Shown in pieces: positions 26,890 to 38,218 of a stretch of DNA of 64,000 nt. The notes beneath the pieces are model-generated. The model was not told the DNA's origin. It worked only from the letters and a program-made list of their open reading frames with translations, and did not search any database. The stretch's first letter is position 1, and every line of letters starts with the position of its first letter. The DNA is taken from NCBI RefSeq assembly GCF_010548305.1, contig NZ_JAAGLV010000027.1, positions 1 to 64,000 on the forward strand, in the 5' to 3' direction. Source of the stretch: Streptomyces sp. SID13031 (GTDB taxonomy: Bacteria; Actinomycetota; Actinomycetes; Propionibacteriales; Kribbellaceae). A program made the position numbers and the translations under genes.

Positions 26890-28014
26890 CTACTTGCGGT
26901 ACTGGCTGACCAGGGGGCACTGGAACGGATCGCGGGCGCTGATGCCGACGTTGTTCAGGTAGCCGACGACGATCTTGTACGACTCGAAGAAGCCGACCTC
27001 GGTGTACTTCACGCCGTGCAGCTGGCAGTACTCGCGGACGATCGGCTGGACCTTGCGCAGGGTCGGCCTGGGCATGCTCGGGAACAGGTGGTGCTCGACC
27101 TGGTAGTTCAGGCCGCCCATCGCGAAGTCGGTGATGGCGCCGCCGCGGATGTTGCGTGACATCAGCACCTGGCGGCGGAGGAAGTCGATCTTCATCGTGG
27201 CCGGGACGAGCGGCATGCCCTTGTGGTTCGGCGCGAACGAGCCGCCCAGGCAGACGCCGAAGACGGCGAGCTGAAGGCCGAGGAACGCGCTGGCCTTGCC
27301 GAGCGGCAGTACGACGTACAGGGCGGTCACGTAGAGGCCGAGACGCGAGACGACGACGGCGGCCTCGATCCGCTCCACCTTCGAGGCGCCGCGGCGGAAG
27401 AGGTGCTGCAGGCTCGACACGTGCAGGCTGAGGCCCTCGAGCGTCAGCAGCGGGAAGAACAGCCAGCCCTGGCGATCGCCGAACCACTTCATGAAACCGG
27501 ACTTGCGGCTGTCGGCGTGGTCGGGCGTGAAGGCGATCACGCCGATCGCGATGTCCGGGTCCTTGCCGATCTGGTTCGGCGCGTTGTGGTGCTTGCTGTG
27601 CTTGTTCTTCCACCAGGTGATGCTCATCCCGGCGAGGCCACCGGCCAGCAGGCGGGCGGTCCAGTCGTTCCAGGCGGCGGAGTGGAAGATCTGCCGGTGT
27701 GCGCTGTCGTGGCTGAGGAACGCGACCTGGACCAGGATCAGCGCGAGCGCGCCGGCCATCAGCAGCTGGAACCAGGAGTCACCGAGCAGGATGAATCCGG
27801 TGATCACGCCGCCCAGCGCGGCCAGGACCAGCCCGATGCGGGTCCAGTAGTAGGTGTAGCGGCGTCGCAGCAGGCCCAAGTCCCGGACCGTGTGCAGCAG
27901 GTCGCTATAGAGACTCGCGTACTTCTGTTGCGGCCTTTGGGGGTGCGGGTCTTCGGCGAGCAGTTGCGACAAGGAGAACGCCCCATCCGGAGTGCATCGG
28001 TCGAGATGCGCCAC
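26890..28014 (-). CDS. Membrane fatty acid desaturase
   Basis: A di-iron acyl desaturase of about 374 residues with all three histidine boxes: HDSAH (box 1), HSKHH (box 2) and VEHHLF (box 3). Hydrophobic helix pairs lie between them (IGLVLAALGGVITGFILLG; LLMAGALALILVQVAF). It introduces a double bond into membrane or CoA-bound acyl chains using O2. The start is uncertain: GTG 28014 is the best in-frame candidate, without a clear ribosome-binding site; the frame stays open far upstream. It follows the ANTAR regulator on the same strand. Confidence 0.85.
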   Translation of the reverse strand: MAHLDRCTPDGAFSLSQLLAEDPHPQRPQQKYASLYSDLLHTVRDLGLLRRRYTYYWTRIGLVLAALGGVITGFILLGDSWFQLLMAGALALILVQVAFLSHDSAHRQIFHSAAWNDWTARLLAGGLAGMSITWWKNKHSKHHNAPNQIGKDPDIAIGVIAFTPDHADSRKSGFMKWFGDRQGWLFFPLLTLEGLSLHVSSLQHLFRRGASKVERIEAAVVVSRLGLYVTALYVVLPLGKASAFLGLQLAVFGVCLGGSFAPNHKGMPLVPATMKIDFLRRQVLMSRNIRGGAITDFAMGGLNYQVEHHLFPSMPRPTLRKVQPIVREYCQLHGVKYTEVGFFESYKIVVGYLNNVGISARDPFQCPLVSQYRK

Positions 28015-28085
28015 CGGGTCCAGGGCAGCGCCACGAGAAGAGTGGCTGTAATCACCAACGGAACCATGCGGCGAGACGTCACGCA

Positions 28086-28099
28086 ACCGACCGCTCGGT
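28086..28099 (-). promoter_or_regulatory. Hexaloop hairpin in the desaturase leader, possible ANTAR target
   Basis: On the minus strand this reads ACCG-AGCGGT-CGGT: a 4-bp stem with a six-base loop having A at position 1 and G at position 4, the pattern of ANTAR-bound RNA. A proper site needs a second such hairpin close by; none is clear. Confidence 0.2.
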
Positions 28100-28120
28100 A
28101 GGCGCGTGGCGCGCTCAGGC

Positions 28121-28732
28121 TCAGGGAGACAGCAGAGCTGTGGTCCGGAGTGTGCCGTCGAGCACACCACTGGCAACTGCCTTCAGCTCGCAGCCCTTGC
28201 CACGGGCATAGGAACGCATCGCGGTGAAGGCTTCCGGCAGGCTCAGACCGGTTCGCTCGGCGAGCATTCCCTTGGCCTGCTCGATCAGGATCCGGCTGTC
28301 CAGCGCCTGCTGCAGTTGCCCGCACAGCTCCTGGCGACCGCGGTGCTCGCGCTCGTGCAGCAAGCCGATCGTGGCCATATCGGACAGCGCTTGCCCCAGC
28401 GCGAGATCCTGCTCGCTCAAGGCGGCGGCGCCGTTCCGGTAGAGGTTCATCGAGCCGATCGCCTTACCCCGCAGGCAAAGCGGGAGCGCCTGCTCGGTGG
28501 CGTAGGCGCCGGCGAGGTCGTTGTCGATGAGCTCGGCCCGCGAGTCAGGGGACGCCACCACCCGTAGTACCAGGCAGTCGTCGGTCAGACTCAGGGCGAC
28601 CGCGTCCACCTCGAGTAACTCGACCGTCGCCTCCGCGAGCATGCCGAGGAATCCGGCCAGCTCGAAGTCCTCGCCGAGGGTGTCGGCGAGCTTGATGAAG
28701 ACCTCTGTGAGGCGTTGTTCCCTGGTCGGCAC
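28121..28732 (-). CDS. GAF-ANTAR RNA-binding antitermination regulator
   Basis: A 203-residue regulator. A GAF sensor domain spans about residues 15-135 (LAEATVELLEVDAVALSL; GKAIGSMNLYR). An ANTAR domain follows (LDSRILIEQAKGMLAERTGLSLPEAF...MRSYAR), which binds paired RNA hairpins to prevent termination. GTG 28732 fits the AAGGGAG site 5 bases upstream better than the GTG at 28738. The desaturase gene lies about 106 bp downstream on the same strand and is a candidate target. Confidence 0.88.
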   Translation of the reverse strand: MPTREQRLTEVFIKLADTLGEDFELAGFLGMLAEATVELLEVDAVALSLTDDCLVLRVVASPDSRAELIDNDLAGAYATEQALPLCLRGKAIGSMNLYRNGAAALSEQDLALGQALSDMATIGLLHEREHRGRQELCGQLQQALDSRILIEQAKGMLAERTGLSLPEAFTAMRSYARGKGCELKAVASGVLDGTLRTTALLSP

Positions 28733-28814
28733 CAGCACTCCCTTCGGGCGAAGTCACTCAATCATCGGTGCCTGCGCAAGTAGCGGGCGGGGCACTGGGC
28801 GAGTTGTCAGGCAG

Positions 28815-28843
28815 TTCGTTCCGCAGTCACCCTTACGTCACCC
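28815..28843 (+). promoter_or_regulatory. PHO-box-like direct repeats upstream of phoD-like gene
   Basis: GTCACCC occurs at 28826-28832 and again 11 bases later at 28837-28843; a degenerate third unit (TTCGTTC) starts 11 bases earlier at 28815. Eleven-base direct repeats with a TCACC core are the PhoP-binding PHO box of Streptomyces. It lies only 20 bases before the ATG, so the promoter would be very close to the start codon. Confidence 0.4.
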
Positions 28844-28863
28844 TGGAGGAGCACCTTCGGCTC

Positions 28864-30399
28864 ATGAACTTGAGTCGTCGCCAGTTGCTGGCCGCCACTG
28901 CCGCCGCGGGCGTCACCGCCGCCGCACCCAGCGTGACCGCCACCGCTGCCACCCCTTCCGTCGTACGCCGGGACCGGCCTGCACTGCCGTCCGGGATCAT
29001 GTCCGGCGACGTCACCTCGGACTCGGCCGTCGTCTGGTCCCGTACCGACCGCCGCGCCCGTCTGTTCGTCGACCTGACCAGCCACGGCCGGTTCGACCGG
29101 GCTGTCCGGCTCCGCGGGCCGGTCACCTCGGCCGACCAGGACTTCACCGCTCAGCTCCCGCTCCGCGGTCTGCGTCCCGGCCAGCGCTACGACTACCGGA
29201 TCGGCTTCGAGGACGCGTACGGCCGTCGCGGTGAGACCACCGAGGGCTCCTTCAGTACGCCGGGCCGCAACCGCCCGGTGAGTTTCGTCTGGACTGGCGA
29301 CACCGCCGGCCAGGGCTACGGCATCAACCCCGACCTGGGCGGCATGGTCGCGTACAAGGCGATGCACCAGACCCGCCCGGACTTCTTCCTGCACTCGGGC
29401 GACAACATCTACGCCGACGGCCCGATCGCGGCGTCGGTGGCGATCCCCGACGGCACCACGTGGAAGAACGTGGTGACCGAGGAGGTCAGCAAGGTCGCCG
29501 AGACGCTGAAGGAGTACCGCGGCCGGTACAAGTACAACCTGCTCGACCACAACGTCCGCGACCTGTACGCCGACGTGCCGATCGTCAGCCAGTGGGACGA
29601 TCACGAGACGGTGAACAACTGGTACCCCGGCGAGATCCTGGTCGACAACCGGTACACCGAGAAGCGCGTCGACGTACTCGCGGCCCGGGCCCGGCAGGCG
29701 TTCCTGGAGTACCTGCCGATGGTCCACACCGCCGGCCGCGACCGGATCTACCGCAAGGTGAGCTATGGCCCGTTGCTCGATGTCTTCTGCCTCGACATGC
29801 GCACGTACCGCGGCGCCAACCCGGCACCGGGTGTGGCCGGCCCGGTCGCGATGCTGGGTGCCGAGCAGGCAGCTTGGCTGGTTCGCGAGGCCGCTGCTTC
29901 CAAGGCGACCTGGAAGGTGATCGCCAGCGACATGCCGCTGGGTCTGCTGGTGCCGGACGGCACCGAGATCGAGGCTGTCGCCAACGGACTGGCCGGCGCG
30001 CCCGGTGGCCGGGAGCACGAGATCGCCTGGGTGCTGAGCCAGTTCAAGCGCCGCAAGGTCCGCAACACTGTCTGGCTGACCGCGGACGTGCACTACTGCG
30101 CCGCACACCACTACGACCCGTCCCGCGCGGCCTTCACCGACTTCGACCCGTTCTGGGAGCTCGTCGCGGGTCCGATCAACGCAGGCACGTTCGGGCCGAA
30201 CGCGCTCGACCCGACCTTCGGACCCCGGCTGGAGTTCGTGAAGGCGGCCGACTTCCCCAATCAGCCGCCGTCGGGTGGCAACCAGTTCTTCGGCCATGTG
30301 TCGATCGACCCGCGGAGTGAGGTCTTCACCGCCTCACTGCGTGACCTGTACGGCACGGTGCTCTGGCGCAAGGACCTGCCACCCGCCCGCCGTCACTGA
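28864..30399 (+). CDS. Tat-exported PhoD-like alkaline phosphatase
   Basis: A 511-residue secreted phosphodiesterase/phosphatase that releases phosphate from organic esters. A Tat signal (SRRQLLAATAAAG) is followed by an N-terminal beta domain (SGIMSGDVTSDSAVVWSR), then the metallophosphatase core: WTGDTAGQG, LHSGDNIYADG, WDDHETVNNW and the late VHYCAAHHYDP ligands. ATG 28864 is used because it begins the Tat motif and GGAGGAG lies 12 bases upstream. A PHO-box-like repeat just before it suggests induction by phosphate starvation. Confidence 0.92.
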   Translation: MNLSRRQLLAATAAAGVTAAAPSVTATAATPSVVRRDRPALPSGIMSGDVTSDSAVVWSRTDRRARLFVDLTSHGRFDRAVRLRGPVTSADQDFTAQLPLRGLRPGQRYDYRIGFEDAYGRRGETTEGSFSTPGRNRPVSFVWTGDTAGQGYGINPDLGGMVAYKAMHQTRPDFFLHSGDNIYADGPIAASVAIPDGTTWKNVVTEEVSKVAETLKEYRGRYKYNLLDHNVRDLYADVPIVSQWDDHETVNNWYPGEILVDNRYTEKRVDVLAARARQAFLEYLPMVHTAGRDRIYRKVSYGPLLDVFCLDMRTYRGANPAPGVAGPVAMLGAEQAAWLVREAAASKATWKVIASDMPLGLLVPDGTEIEAVANGLAGAPGGREHEIAWVLSQFKRRKVRNTVWLTADVHYCAAHHYDPSRAAFTDFDPFWELVAGPINAGTFGPNALDPTFGPRLEFVKAADFPNQPPSGGNQFFGHVSIDPRSEVFTASLRDLYGTVLWRKDLPPARRH

Positions 30400-30414
30400 C
30401 TTCTCTGGGGAGCG

Positions 30415-30476
30415 GCCCACTCACCAGACCGGACGCCAGCGCGGGATGCCGCCCGCTGAAGGTCTGGTGAGTGGGA
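30415..30476. terminator. Hairpin terminator after the phoD-like gene
   Basis: CCCACTCACCAGACC (30416-30430) pairs perfectly with 30461-30475; a second GC stem forms inside the 30-base loop. It begins 16 bp after the phosphatase stop and ends 20 bp before the peptidase start. Confidence 0.75.
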
Positions 30477-30496
30477 CGCGCAGTAGGTTGGCCGGT

Positions 30497-32560
30497 ATGA
30501 GCGCCGCCTACCCACAGAGCCGCCGTGACGAGAGTGTCGTCGACACCCTGCACGGACGGCAGATCGCCGATCCCTACCGCTGGCTGGAGGACGCAGACTC
30601 CGCCGAGACCAAGGACTGGGTCCGCCGCCAGAACGAGGCCACCCAGGCCGAGCTGTCGAGCTACCCCGAGCGGGCCTGGTTCCAGGAGAGCATGTCCGCG
30701 ATCCTGGCGAGGCCGCGTGCCGGAGTACCGGTCCGGAAGTCCGGCTGGTACTTCGTGGGTCGCAATGACGGCTCCCAGGCGCAGGACGTCGTGTACGTCG
30801 CCGAGTCGCTGCAAGCGCTGTTAGAAGGTGGCCGGGTCATCATCGACCCAAACAAGCTGTCCACGGATGGCACTGACTCGCTGGGCGGCTTCACCGTCAG
30901 CCCAGACGGCCGGTACTTCGCCTACGGCGTCAACGAGAGTGGTAGCGACTGGACCACGTTCCGGCTGCTGGAGGCCGCTACCGGCGCCCCTGTGGACGAC
31001 GTGGTGACAGGGGCGAAGTTCTGCCAGGCAACGTGGATGCCGGACTCGTCGGCGTACCTGTACCTGCACTTCCCGGCCAGTGGTCGCAGTGAGGGCACCG
31101 AGACCAAGGCGCTCGTCGGTGGCCAGCTGAAGCTGCACAGGGTTGGGACGCCGCAGGAGGACGACGAGCTGATCCTGAGTTTCCCGGACAACAACCGGAT
31201 CTTCATCCAGCCCGAGGTCTCCAACGACGATCGCTACCTGGTGGCGACGATCTCCGAAGGCACCGACCCGGCGTCCCGGCTGTGGCTCTACCCCCTCGCG
31301 GATGGCGCGCTGGGTGAGCCGATCAAGGTCATCGACGAGTTCCGCGACGAGACCCTGTTCGTCCGGATGGCCGGCGACCAACTGGTACTGCGTACCGACC
31401 GCGACGCGCCGCGAGGCCGCGTTGTGAGCTCGGACCTGGCCGGCAACTTCACCGACCTCGTCCCCGAAGGCGAAGGCACCTTGCAGGACGTCAGCGGTAC
31501 GACCTCGGGGCTGGCCGTGCTGTCCCTGGTCGATGCGCAGCCGGTCCTCACGCTGCACGACCTCGACGGCGGGAACGCCCGGGTGATCCCGGTGCCGGGT
31601 GGTGGCGTCGTCGGGCTGAACGCCTCACCGAAGTACGACGAGGTCTTCATCGGTCTGTCGTCCACCACCGATCCGACGGTCGCTTATGCCGTCTCGGCGG
31701 CCACTGGTGAGTTCCGCGCGCTCCCTGAGCTCGTCCCCTCCGGTGTCGGGTTCCTGTCGCCCGACATCACCATCAGCCGGCGGGTCGAGCCGGGGCGTCA
31801 GGTGCCTTACTTCCTGATCAGCAGGGCCGACCTGACTTTCGATCAGCCGCGGCCGACGTTGATGTACGGGTACGGCGGCTTCGGGATCCCGATGATGGCC
31901 GACTACAAGCCGGGCTGGCCGGCTTGGCTCGCGGCGGGCGGCGTACTGGTGATCGCCAACCTGCGCGGCGGTGGGGAGTACGGGAGTTCCTGGCACGACG
32001 ACGGGCGGCTGGCGAACAAGCAGAACGTCTTCGACGACTTCATCGCGGTCGGGGAGGACCTGACCGAGAGCAAGGTGACCACACCTGCGCAGCTGGCTAT
32101 GCACGGCCGCAGCAACGGGGGACTGCTCGTTGGAGCGGTGATGGCCCAGCGGCCAGACCTGTTCGCAGTGGCGCTGCCCGGTGTCGGCGTGATGGACATG
32201 CTGCGCTTCCACCTCTTCACTGTGGGTGCTGCCTGGGCATCGGACTTCGGGCTGCCCGACGACCCGGCCCAGTTCGAGGACCTGCTGGCATACTCGCCAC
32301 TGCACAACCTGCGCGACGGTACGTCGTACCCGGCGACTCTGGTCGTCACTGGCGACCACGACGATCGGGTGGTGCCGCTGCACAGCCACAAGTTCATGGC
32401 GACCCTGCAGCACGCCCAAGCAGGTGACAGCCCGGTCCTGAGCCGCATCGAAGTCAACACCGGCCACGGTTTCGGGAAGCCCGCAGCCATGGTTGCTTCG
32501 GAGTGGGCAGACCTGCTGGCGTTTGCCGCTCACCACACAGGTCTGGAGCCGGGCATCTAG
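30497..32560 (+). CDS. Prolyl oligopeptidase (S9A family)
   Basis: A 687-residue cytosolic serine peptidase that cleaves after proline in short peptides. The N-terminal part (DPYRWLED, then DWVRRQN) and the seven-bladed propeller are typical; the propeller shows repeated SPDGRYFAYG-like blades. The C-terminal alpha/beta hydrolase carries Ser539 in GRSNGG, the acid in GDHDDRV and the base in NTGHGFGK. LRGGGEYG precedes the catalytic serine as usual. No signal peptide. Confidence 0.93.
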   Translation: MSAAYPQSRRDESVVDTLHGRQIADPYRWLEDADSAETKDWVRRQNEATQAELSSYPERAWFQESMSAILARPRAGVPVRKSGWYFVGRNDGSQAQDVVYVAESLQALLEGGRVIIDPNKLSTDGTDSLGGFTVSPDGRYFAYGVNESGSDWTTFRLLEAATGAPVDDVVTGAKFCQATWMPDSSAYLYLHFPASGRSEGTETKALVGGQLKLHRVGTPQEDDELILSFPDNNRIFIQPEVSNDDRYLVATISEGTDPASRLWLYPLADGALGEPIKVIDEFRDETLFVRMAGDQLVLRTDRDAPRGRVVSSDLAGNFTDLVPEGEGTLQDVSGTTSGLAVLSLVDAQPVLTLHDLDGGNARVIPVPGGGVVGLNASPKYDEVFIGLSSTTDPTVAYAVSAATGEFRALPELVPSGVGFLSPDITISRRVEPGRQVPYFLISRADLTFDQPRPTLMYGYGGFGIPMMADYKPGWPAWLAAGGVLVIANLRGGGEYGSSWHDDGRLANKQNVFDDFIAVGEDLTESKVTTPAQLAMHGRSNGGLLVGAVMAQRPDLFAVALPGVGVMDMLRFHLFTVGAAWASDFGLPDDPAQFEDLLAYSPLHNLRDGTSYPATLVVTGDHDDRVVPLHSHKFMATLQHAQAGDSPVLSRIEVNTGHGFGKPAAMVASEWADLLAFAAHHTGLEPGI

Positions 32561-32562
32561 TA

Positions 32563-32609
32563 CTACCAAGCCCCGCTGGTAGCGGCCTGACCGAGCGGTG
32601 GTCGGGCCG
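32563..32609. terminator. Double hairpin between convergent genes
   Basis: Two adjacent stems: CTACCA/TGGTAG (32563-32568 with 32577-32582) and a 10-bp GC stem with one mismatch (32583-32592 with 32600-32609). They fill the gap between the prolyl oligopeptidase and PLP enzyme stops. Confidence 0.55.
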
Positions 32610-32624
32610 CAGGCGGGCCTGGGT

Positions 32625-33989
32625 TCACCAGATCTTCGGGGCCACGAGGTCGCGGGGGTCGCCGACGGGCTGACAGCCGTGACCCGACTCCTCGTAGTCC
32701 GCGGTCAGGCCGTCGGTGGCCAGTGCGCGGACGGCGTTGACGAGGCGGTCCACGTGCTCACGCGTCGTACCGAGGCCGAGGCTCGCCCGGACGGCCGTGG
32801 TCTCCGGCGAGTCGGCGAGCAGGTGACCGACGAGCGGGTGCGCGCAGAACTTGCCGTCCCGTACGCCGATCCCGTACTCCGCCGAGAGCGCCGCGGAGAC
32901 CAGCGTCGAGCTGACGCCGTCGATCGTGAAGCACACCGTGCCCACGCGGTCAGCGTCGGCGCCGAAGATGTCGTAGGTATTCACGCCGGCGATCTGGGCC
33001 AGGCTGGTCCGGAGCCTGGCGAGCAGGCTGCGCTCGTGCTGCTCGATCGCCTCACGGTGCTGGGTGATCGCGGCGCACGCGGCGGCCAGCGCGATCGCAC
33101 CGATCACGTTGGGAGAGCCGCCCTCGTGCCGGGCCGGGCCCTCGTTCCACACGATCGTGTCGCTGGTCACCGTGGCGGTGGCGCCACCGCCGTACAGGTA
33201 GGGGTCGGCAGCGTTGAGCCAGTCGGCCCGGCCGATCAGCGCGCCGGCGCCGTACGGGGCATAGAGCTTGTGACCCGACAGTGCGACCCAGTCGACATCG
33301 AGCTCCTGGATGTCCACCTGGCGGTGCGGGGCGAGTTGCGCGGCGTCGAGGCAGACGCGGGCGCCGTGGGCCTTGGCGACGGCCGCGATCTCGGCGATCG
33401 GGAAGATCTCGCCGGTGACGTTCGACGCGCCGGTGATGACGACCAGGCGCGGGCCTTCGGGGGCAGCGCGCAGTGCGTCGGCGACCGCGGTGACTGCTGC
33501 GGTCTGGCTCGTCGGCGCTGCGAGCCGTACGGTCCGCTCGGCCGGCCAGGGGAGGAGGGCCGCGTGGTGCTCGGACTCGAACACGATCACGGTCGCGTCG
33601 GCCGGTACCGCGCGGGCCAGCAGGTTGAGCGCGTCGGTGGTCTGCCGGGTGAAGATCACCTGGTCGTCGCGCCGGGCGCCTACGAAGCCGTGCACCTCGG
33701 CGCGGGCCCGCTCGTACCACTGGGTGGTGATCCGCGAGGCGTAGCCGTTGCCGCGGTGCACTGACGCGTACGACGGGAGCGCGGCCTCGACCGCCGCTCG
33801 CACCGACTCCAGACACGGTGCGCTCGCACCGTGGTCGAAGTTCGCGTAGTCCGTCACGCGGCCGTCGGCCAGCGGGACCAGCAGGTCGCTCGCGACGGTG
33901 GCAGGGATGTTGCCGGTGGTGAGTCTGCTGACAGTGGGCCGGGTGGTCACGGCGGTGTTGGCAGGCTCGAGAATGGAGAGGATCGACAT
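32625..33989 (-). CDS. PLP-dependent aminotransferase class V / cysteine desulfurase-like enzyme
   Basis: A 454-residue fold-type I PLP enzyme related to SufS/Csd. The PLP lysine is in ALSGHKLYAPYGAG; the cofactor aspartate is in VCLDAAQLAPH. The C-terminal region has GVRDGKFCAHPL, where the cysteine matches the catalytic-cysteine region of desulfurases. A SAM-IV-type riboswitch in its leader places it in sulfur or methionine metabolism, perhaps sulfide/cysteine handling. The start at 33989 follows GGGAGCC; an upstream in-frame start would lie inside the riboswitch. Confidence 0.85.
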   Translation of the reverse strand: MSILSILEPANTAVTTRPTVSRLTTGNIPATVASDLLVPLADGRVTDYANFDHGASAPCLESVRAAVEAALPSYASVHRGNGYASRITTQWYERARAEVHGFVGARRDDQVIFTRQTTDALNLLARAVPADATVIVFESEHHAALLPWPAERTVRLAAPTSQTAAVTAVADALRAAPEGPRLVVITGASNVTGEIFPIAEIAAVAKAHGARVCLDAAQLAPHRQVDIQELDVDWVALSGHKLYAPYGAGALIGRADWLNAADPYLYGGGATATVTSDTIVWNEGPARHEGGSPNVIGAIALAAACAAITQHREAIEQHERSLLARLRTSLAQIAGVNTYDIFGADADRVGTVCFTIDGVSSTLVSAALSAEYGIGVRDGKFCAHPLVGHLLADSPETTAVRASLGLGTTREHVDRLVNAVRALATDGLTADYEESGHGCQPVGDPRDLVAPKIW

Positions 33990-34019
33990 GGTTCTGGCTC
34001 CCGGAGGGTCCGCACTTGC

Positions 34020-34122
34020 CGAATCGGGGTATCCGAACGGCCGGGTCCTCACCCGGGGCACCCCGCCGCGGAGGAGGGTTGCCGGCCAGCAAGCCGGGGC
34101 TTCGCGCTGGCACTCATGACCT
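34020..34122 (-). promoter_or_regulatory. SAM-IV-type riboswitch
   Basis: Read on the minus strand from 34121, the leader starts GGTCATGAGTGCCAGCG, continues with the paired AAGCCCCGGCTTGCTGGCC and GGCAACCCTCC segments, then GCGGGGTGCCCCGGGTG and GGACCCGGCC. This order matches the actinobacterial SAM-IV consensus: a P1 opening helix, the P2/P3 core shared with SAM-I, and the extra pseudoknot after the core. It lies about 30-130 bases upstream of the desulfurase-like start. SAM binding would be expected to turn the gene off. Confidence 0.85.
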
Positions 34123-34284
34123 GCCGAAGACGTTAACCAACGAACCGGTGGATGCGCCAGCAGCTATCTCACCTATTGGGATACCCGTACGTACCATGAG
34201 ACGCTGAGCGTGCCGAGGTCGGGGTTTTTCTGCATCGGCCTAATCCGGTGGCCCGGCTCGGTGATGCCGGGAGAGGATCTTGAG

Positions 34285-34803
34285 ATGACCTGGATCGCAC
34301 CTGAAGTCGAGCGACCCGAGGGATCGCTCGTCGCGCCCGAGCAGGAGTTGCTCGCCGGCTACCTGAACTTCTACCGGACCACGCTGCTGTACAAATGCGC
34401 CGGGCTGACCGCCGAGCAACTGGCCTCGCGGCCGTCGCCGCCGTCCAACCTCTCGCTGCTCGGACTGATCCGGCACCTGACCAAGGTGGAGCGGATCTGG
34501 TTCCGCATCCACTTCGCCACCGTCGACCCGGCCGAGCCGGTCTTCGATCTCGCGCTGGGCAAGGATGCGGACTTCGAACTCATCGACGCCGGCCGCGCCC
34601 AGGCGGAGTACGAGGCCCTGATCGACGAATGGGCGCTGTCGGACAAGGCCGCCGAGGGGCACTCCTTCGACGAGCAGTTCACCTTCCGCGACGAGATCTC
34701 CTCGCTACGGATGGTCTACATCCACCTGATCGGCGAATACGCCCGTCACTGCGGCCACGCCGACTTCCTCCGCGAGCACCTCGACGGCGTCACCGGCGCC
34801 TAA
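34285..34803 (+). CDS. DinB-family protein (DUF664)
   Basis: A 172-residue helical-bundle protein of the DUF664 branch of the DinB superfamily. The three metal histidines are visible: LIRHLTKVERIW, and HLIGEYARHCGHADFLRE near the end. This branch includes putative mycothiol transferases; the function here is unproven. ATG 34285 is chosen because GGGAGAGG lies 8 bases upstream. Confidence 0.85.
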   Translation: MTWIAPEVERPEGSLVAPEQELLAGYLNFYRTTLLYKCAGLTAEQLASRPSPPSNLSLLGLIRHLTKVERIWFRIHFATVDPAEPVFDLALGKDADFELIDAGRAQAEYEALIDEWALSDKAAEGHSFDEQFTFRDEISSLRMVYIHLIGEYARHCGHADFLREHLDGVTGA

Positions 34804-34864
34804 GACCCCCGGGTAGCGCCGCTGTGACGCTACGGATGGGGCGGCGTGATCGGCGTGTGACACG

Positions 34865-34893
34865 TGTGACTCGAGTGGTAGGCGGGGTAGCCT
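34865..34893 (+). promoter_or_regulatory. Candidate ftsK promoter, leaderless
   Basis: TGTGAC (34865-34870), a 17-base spacer and TAGCCT (34888-34893). The -10 ends 7 bases before the ATG at 34901, so the transcript would begin at or next to the start codon. Confidence 0.4.
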
Positions 34894-34900
34894 GCTAGAC

Positions 34901-37549
<2,649 letters not shown>

Positions 37550-37552
37550 CCC

Positions 37553-38125
37553 GTGACCGCCCATACCGCGATGCCCCGGTCTGAGCAGCACGCTGTCGAC
37601 ATCGATCCCGTCAGCCACGAGTTCAGCGTGCGTGCCTCCCAAAAGGTGCACGGAGCCCTGGCGGTCGGCGCCGGCCTGGTAGCGATCGGCTTCGCGACGT
37701 CCGCGTCGACGAGCCCGACCGGTGTCCTGCGCTGGATCGCCGCGGCCGGTTTCGCCGTGCTCGCGGTGATCTGCGCGCGGGCGCTGACCGTCGGCTCGAT
37801 GCTGGTCGCCGACGAGGTCGGGATCCGGCTGCGGATCCGCAACGAGTGGATCGGCACCCGGTGGGAGGAGATCGAGGAGGTCACCGTGCTCAAACGGCGG
37901 CATCTGCTCGACGACGGCCGGATCGCGGTGCACCTGTTCGACCCCGGACCGGTGCTCAGCGAGATGCCGGCCGCGACTCGCAAGGTCACCGATGCCAACC
38001 GTCGCCTGACTGGCACCTCACTCGCGGTACCGTTCGGGTTGACGGCCAAGCCGTCCAACGGGGAAGTAGTACAGGCTCTACACATGCTGGCGGACACCAG
38101 ATGTCCGGTCAGGGAACAACTCTGA
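37553..38125 (+). CDS. Small membrane protein with bacterial PH-like domain
   Basis: A 190-residue protein with two hydrophobic helices (GALAVGAGLVAIGFATS; WIAAAGFAVLAVICARALT), followed by a PH-like beta domain (ADEVGIRLRIRNEWIGTRWEEIEEVTV) of the type found in actinobacterial membrane proteins. The GTG start is 3 bp after the ftsK stop with GGAGAG upstream, so it is cotranscribed with ftsK. The role is unknown; its place beside ftsK and a RodZ-like gene hints at the cell envelope or division. Confidence 0.75.
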   Translation: MTAHTAMPRSEQHAVDIDPVSHEFSVRASQKVHGALAVGAGLVAIGFATSASTSPTGVLRWIAAAGFAVLAVICARALTVGSMLVADEVGIRLRIRNEWIGTRWEEIEEVTVLKRRHLLDDGRIAVHLFDPGPVLSEMPAATRKVTDANRRLTGTSLAVPFGLTAKPSNGEVVQALHMLADTRCPVREQL

Positions 38126-38218
38126 GCCATGCGTGACCCCGTCGAGCTCAGGCCGTTGACTGTTGTGATGTCGGCGGATCGGGCAGCCAACTTGTAGACG
38201 GTGGAGAGAGGTGGTGGC

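Noticed and set aside
34016..34207. Small plus-strand ORFs over the riboswitch
   Set aside because: The conserved structure on the minus strand explains the sequence; no coding signature.
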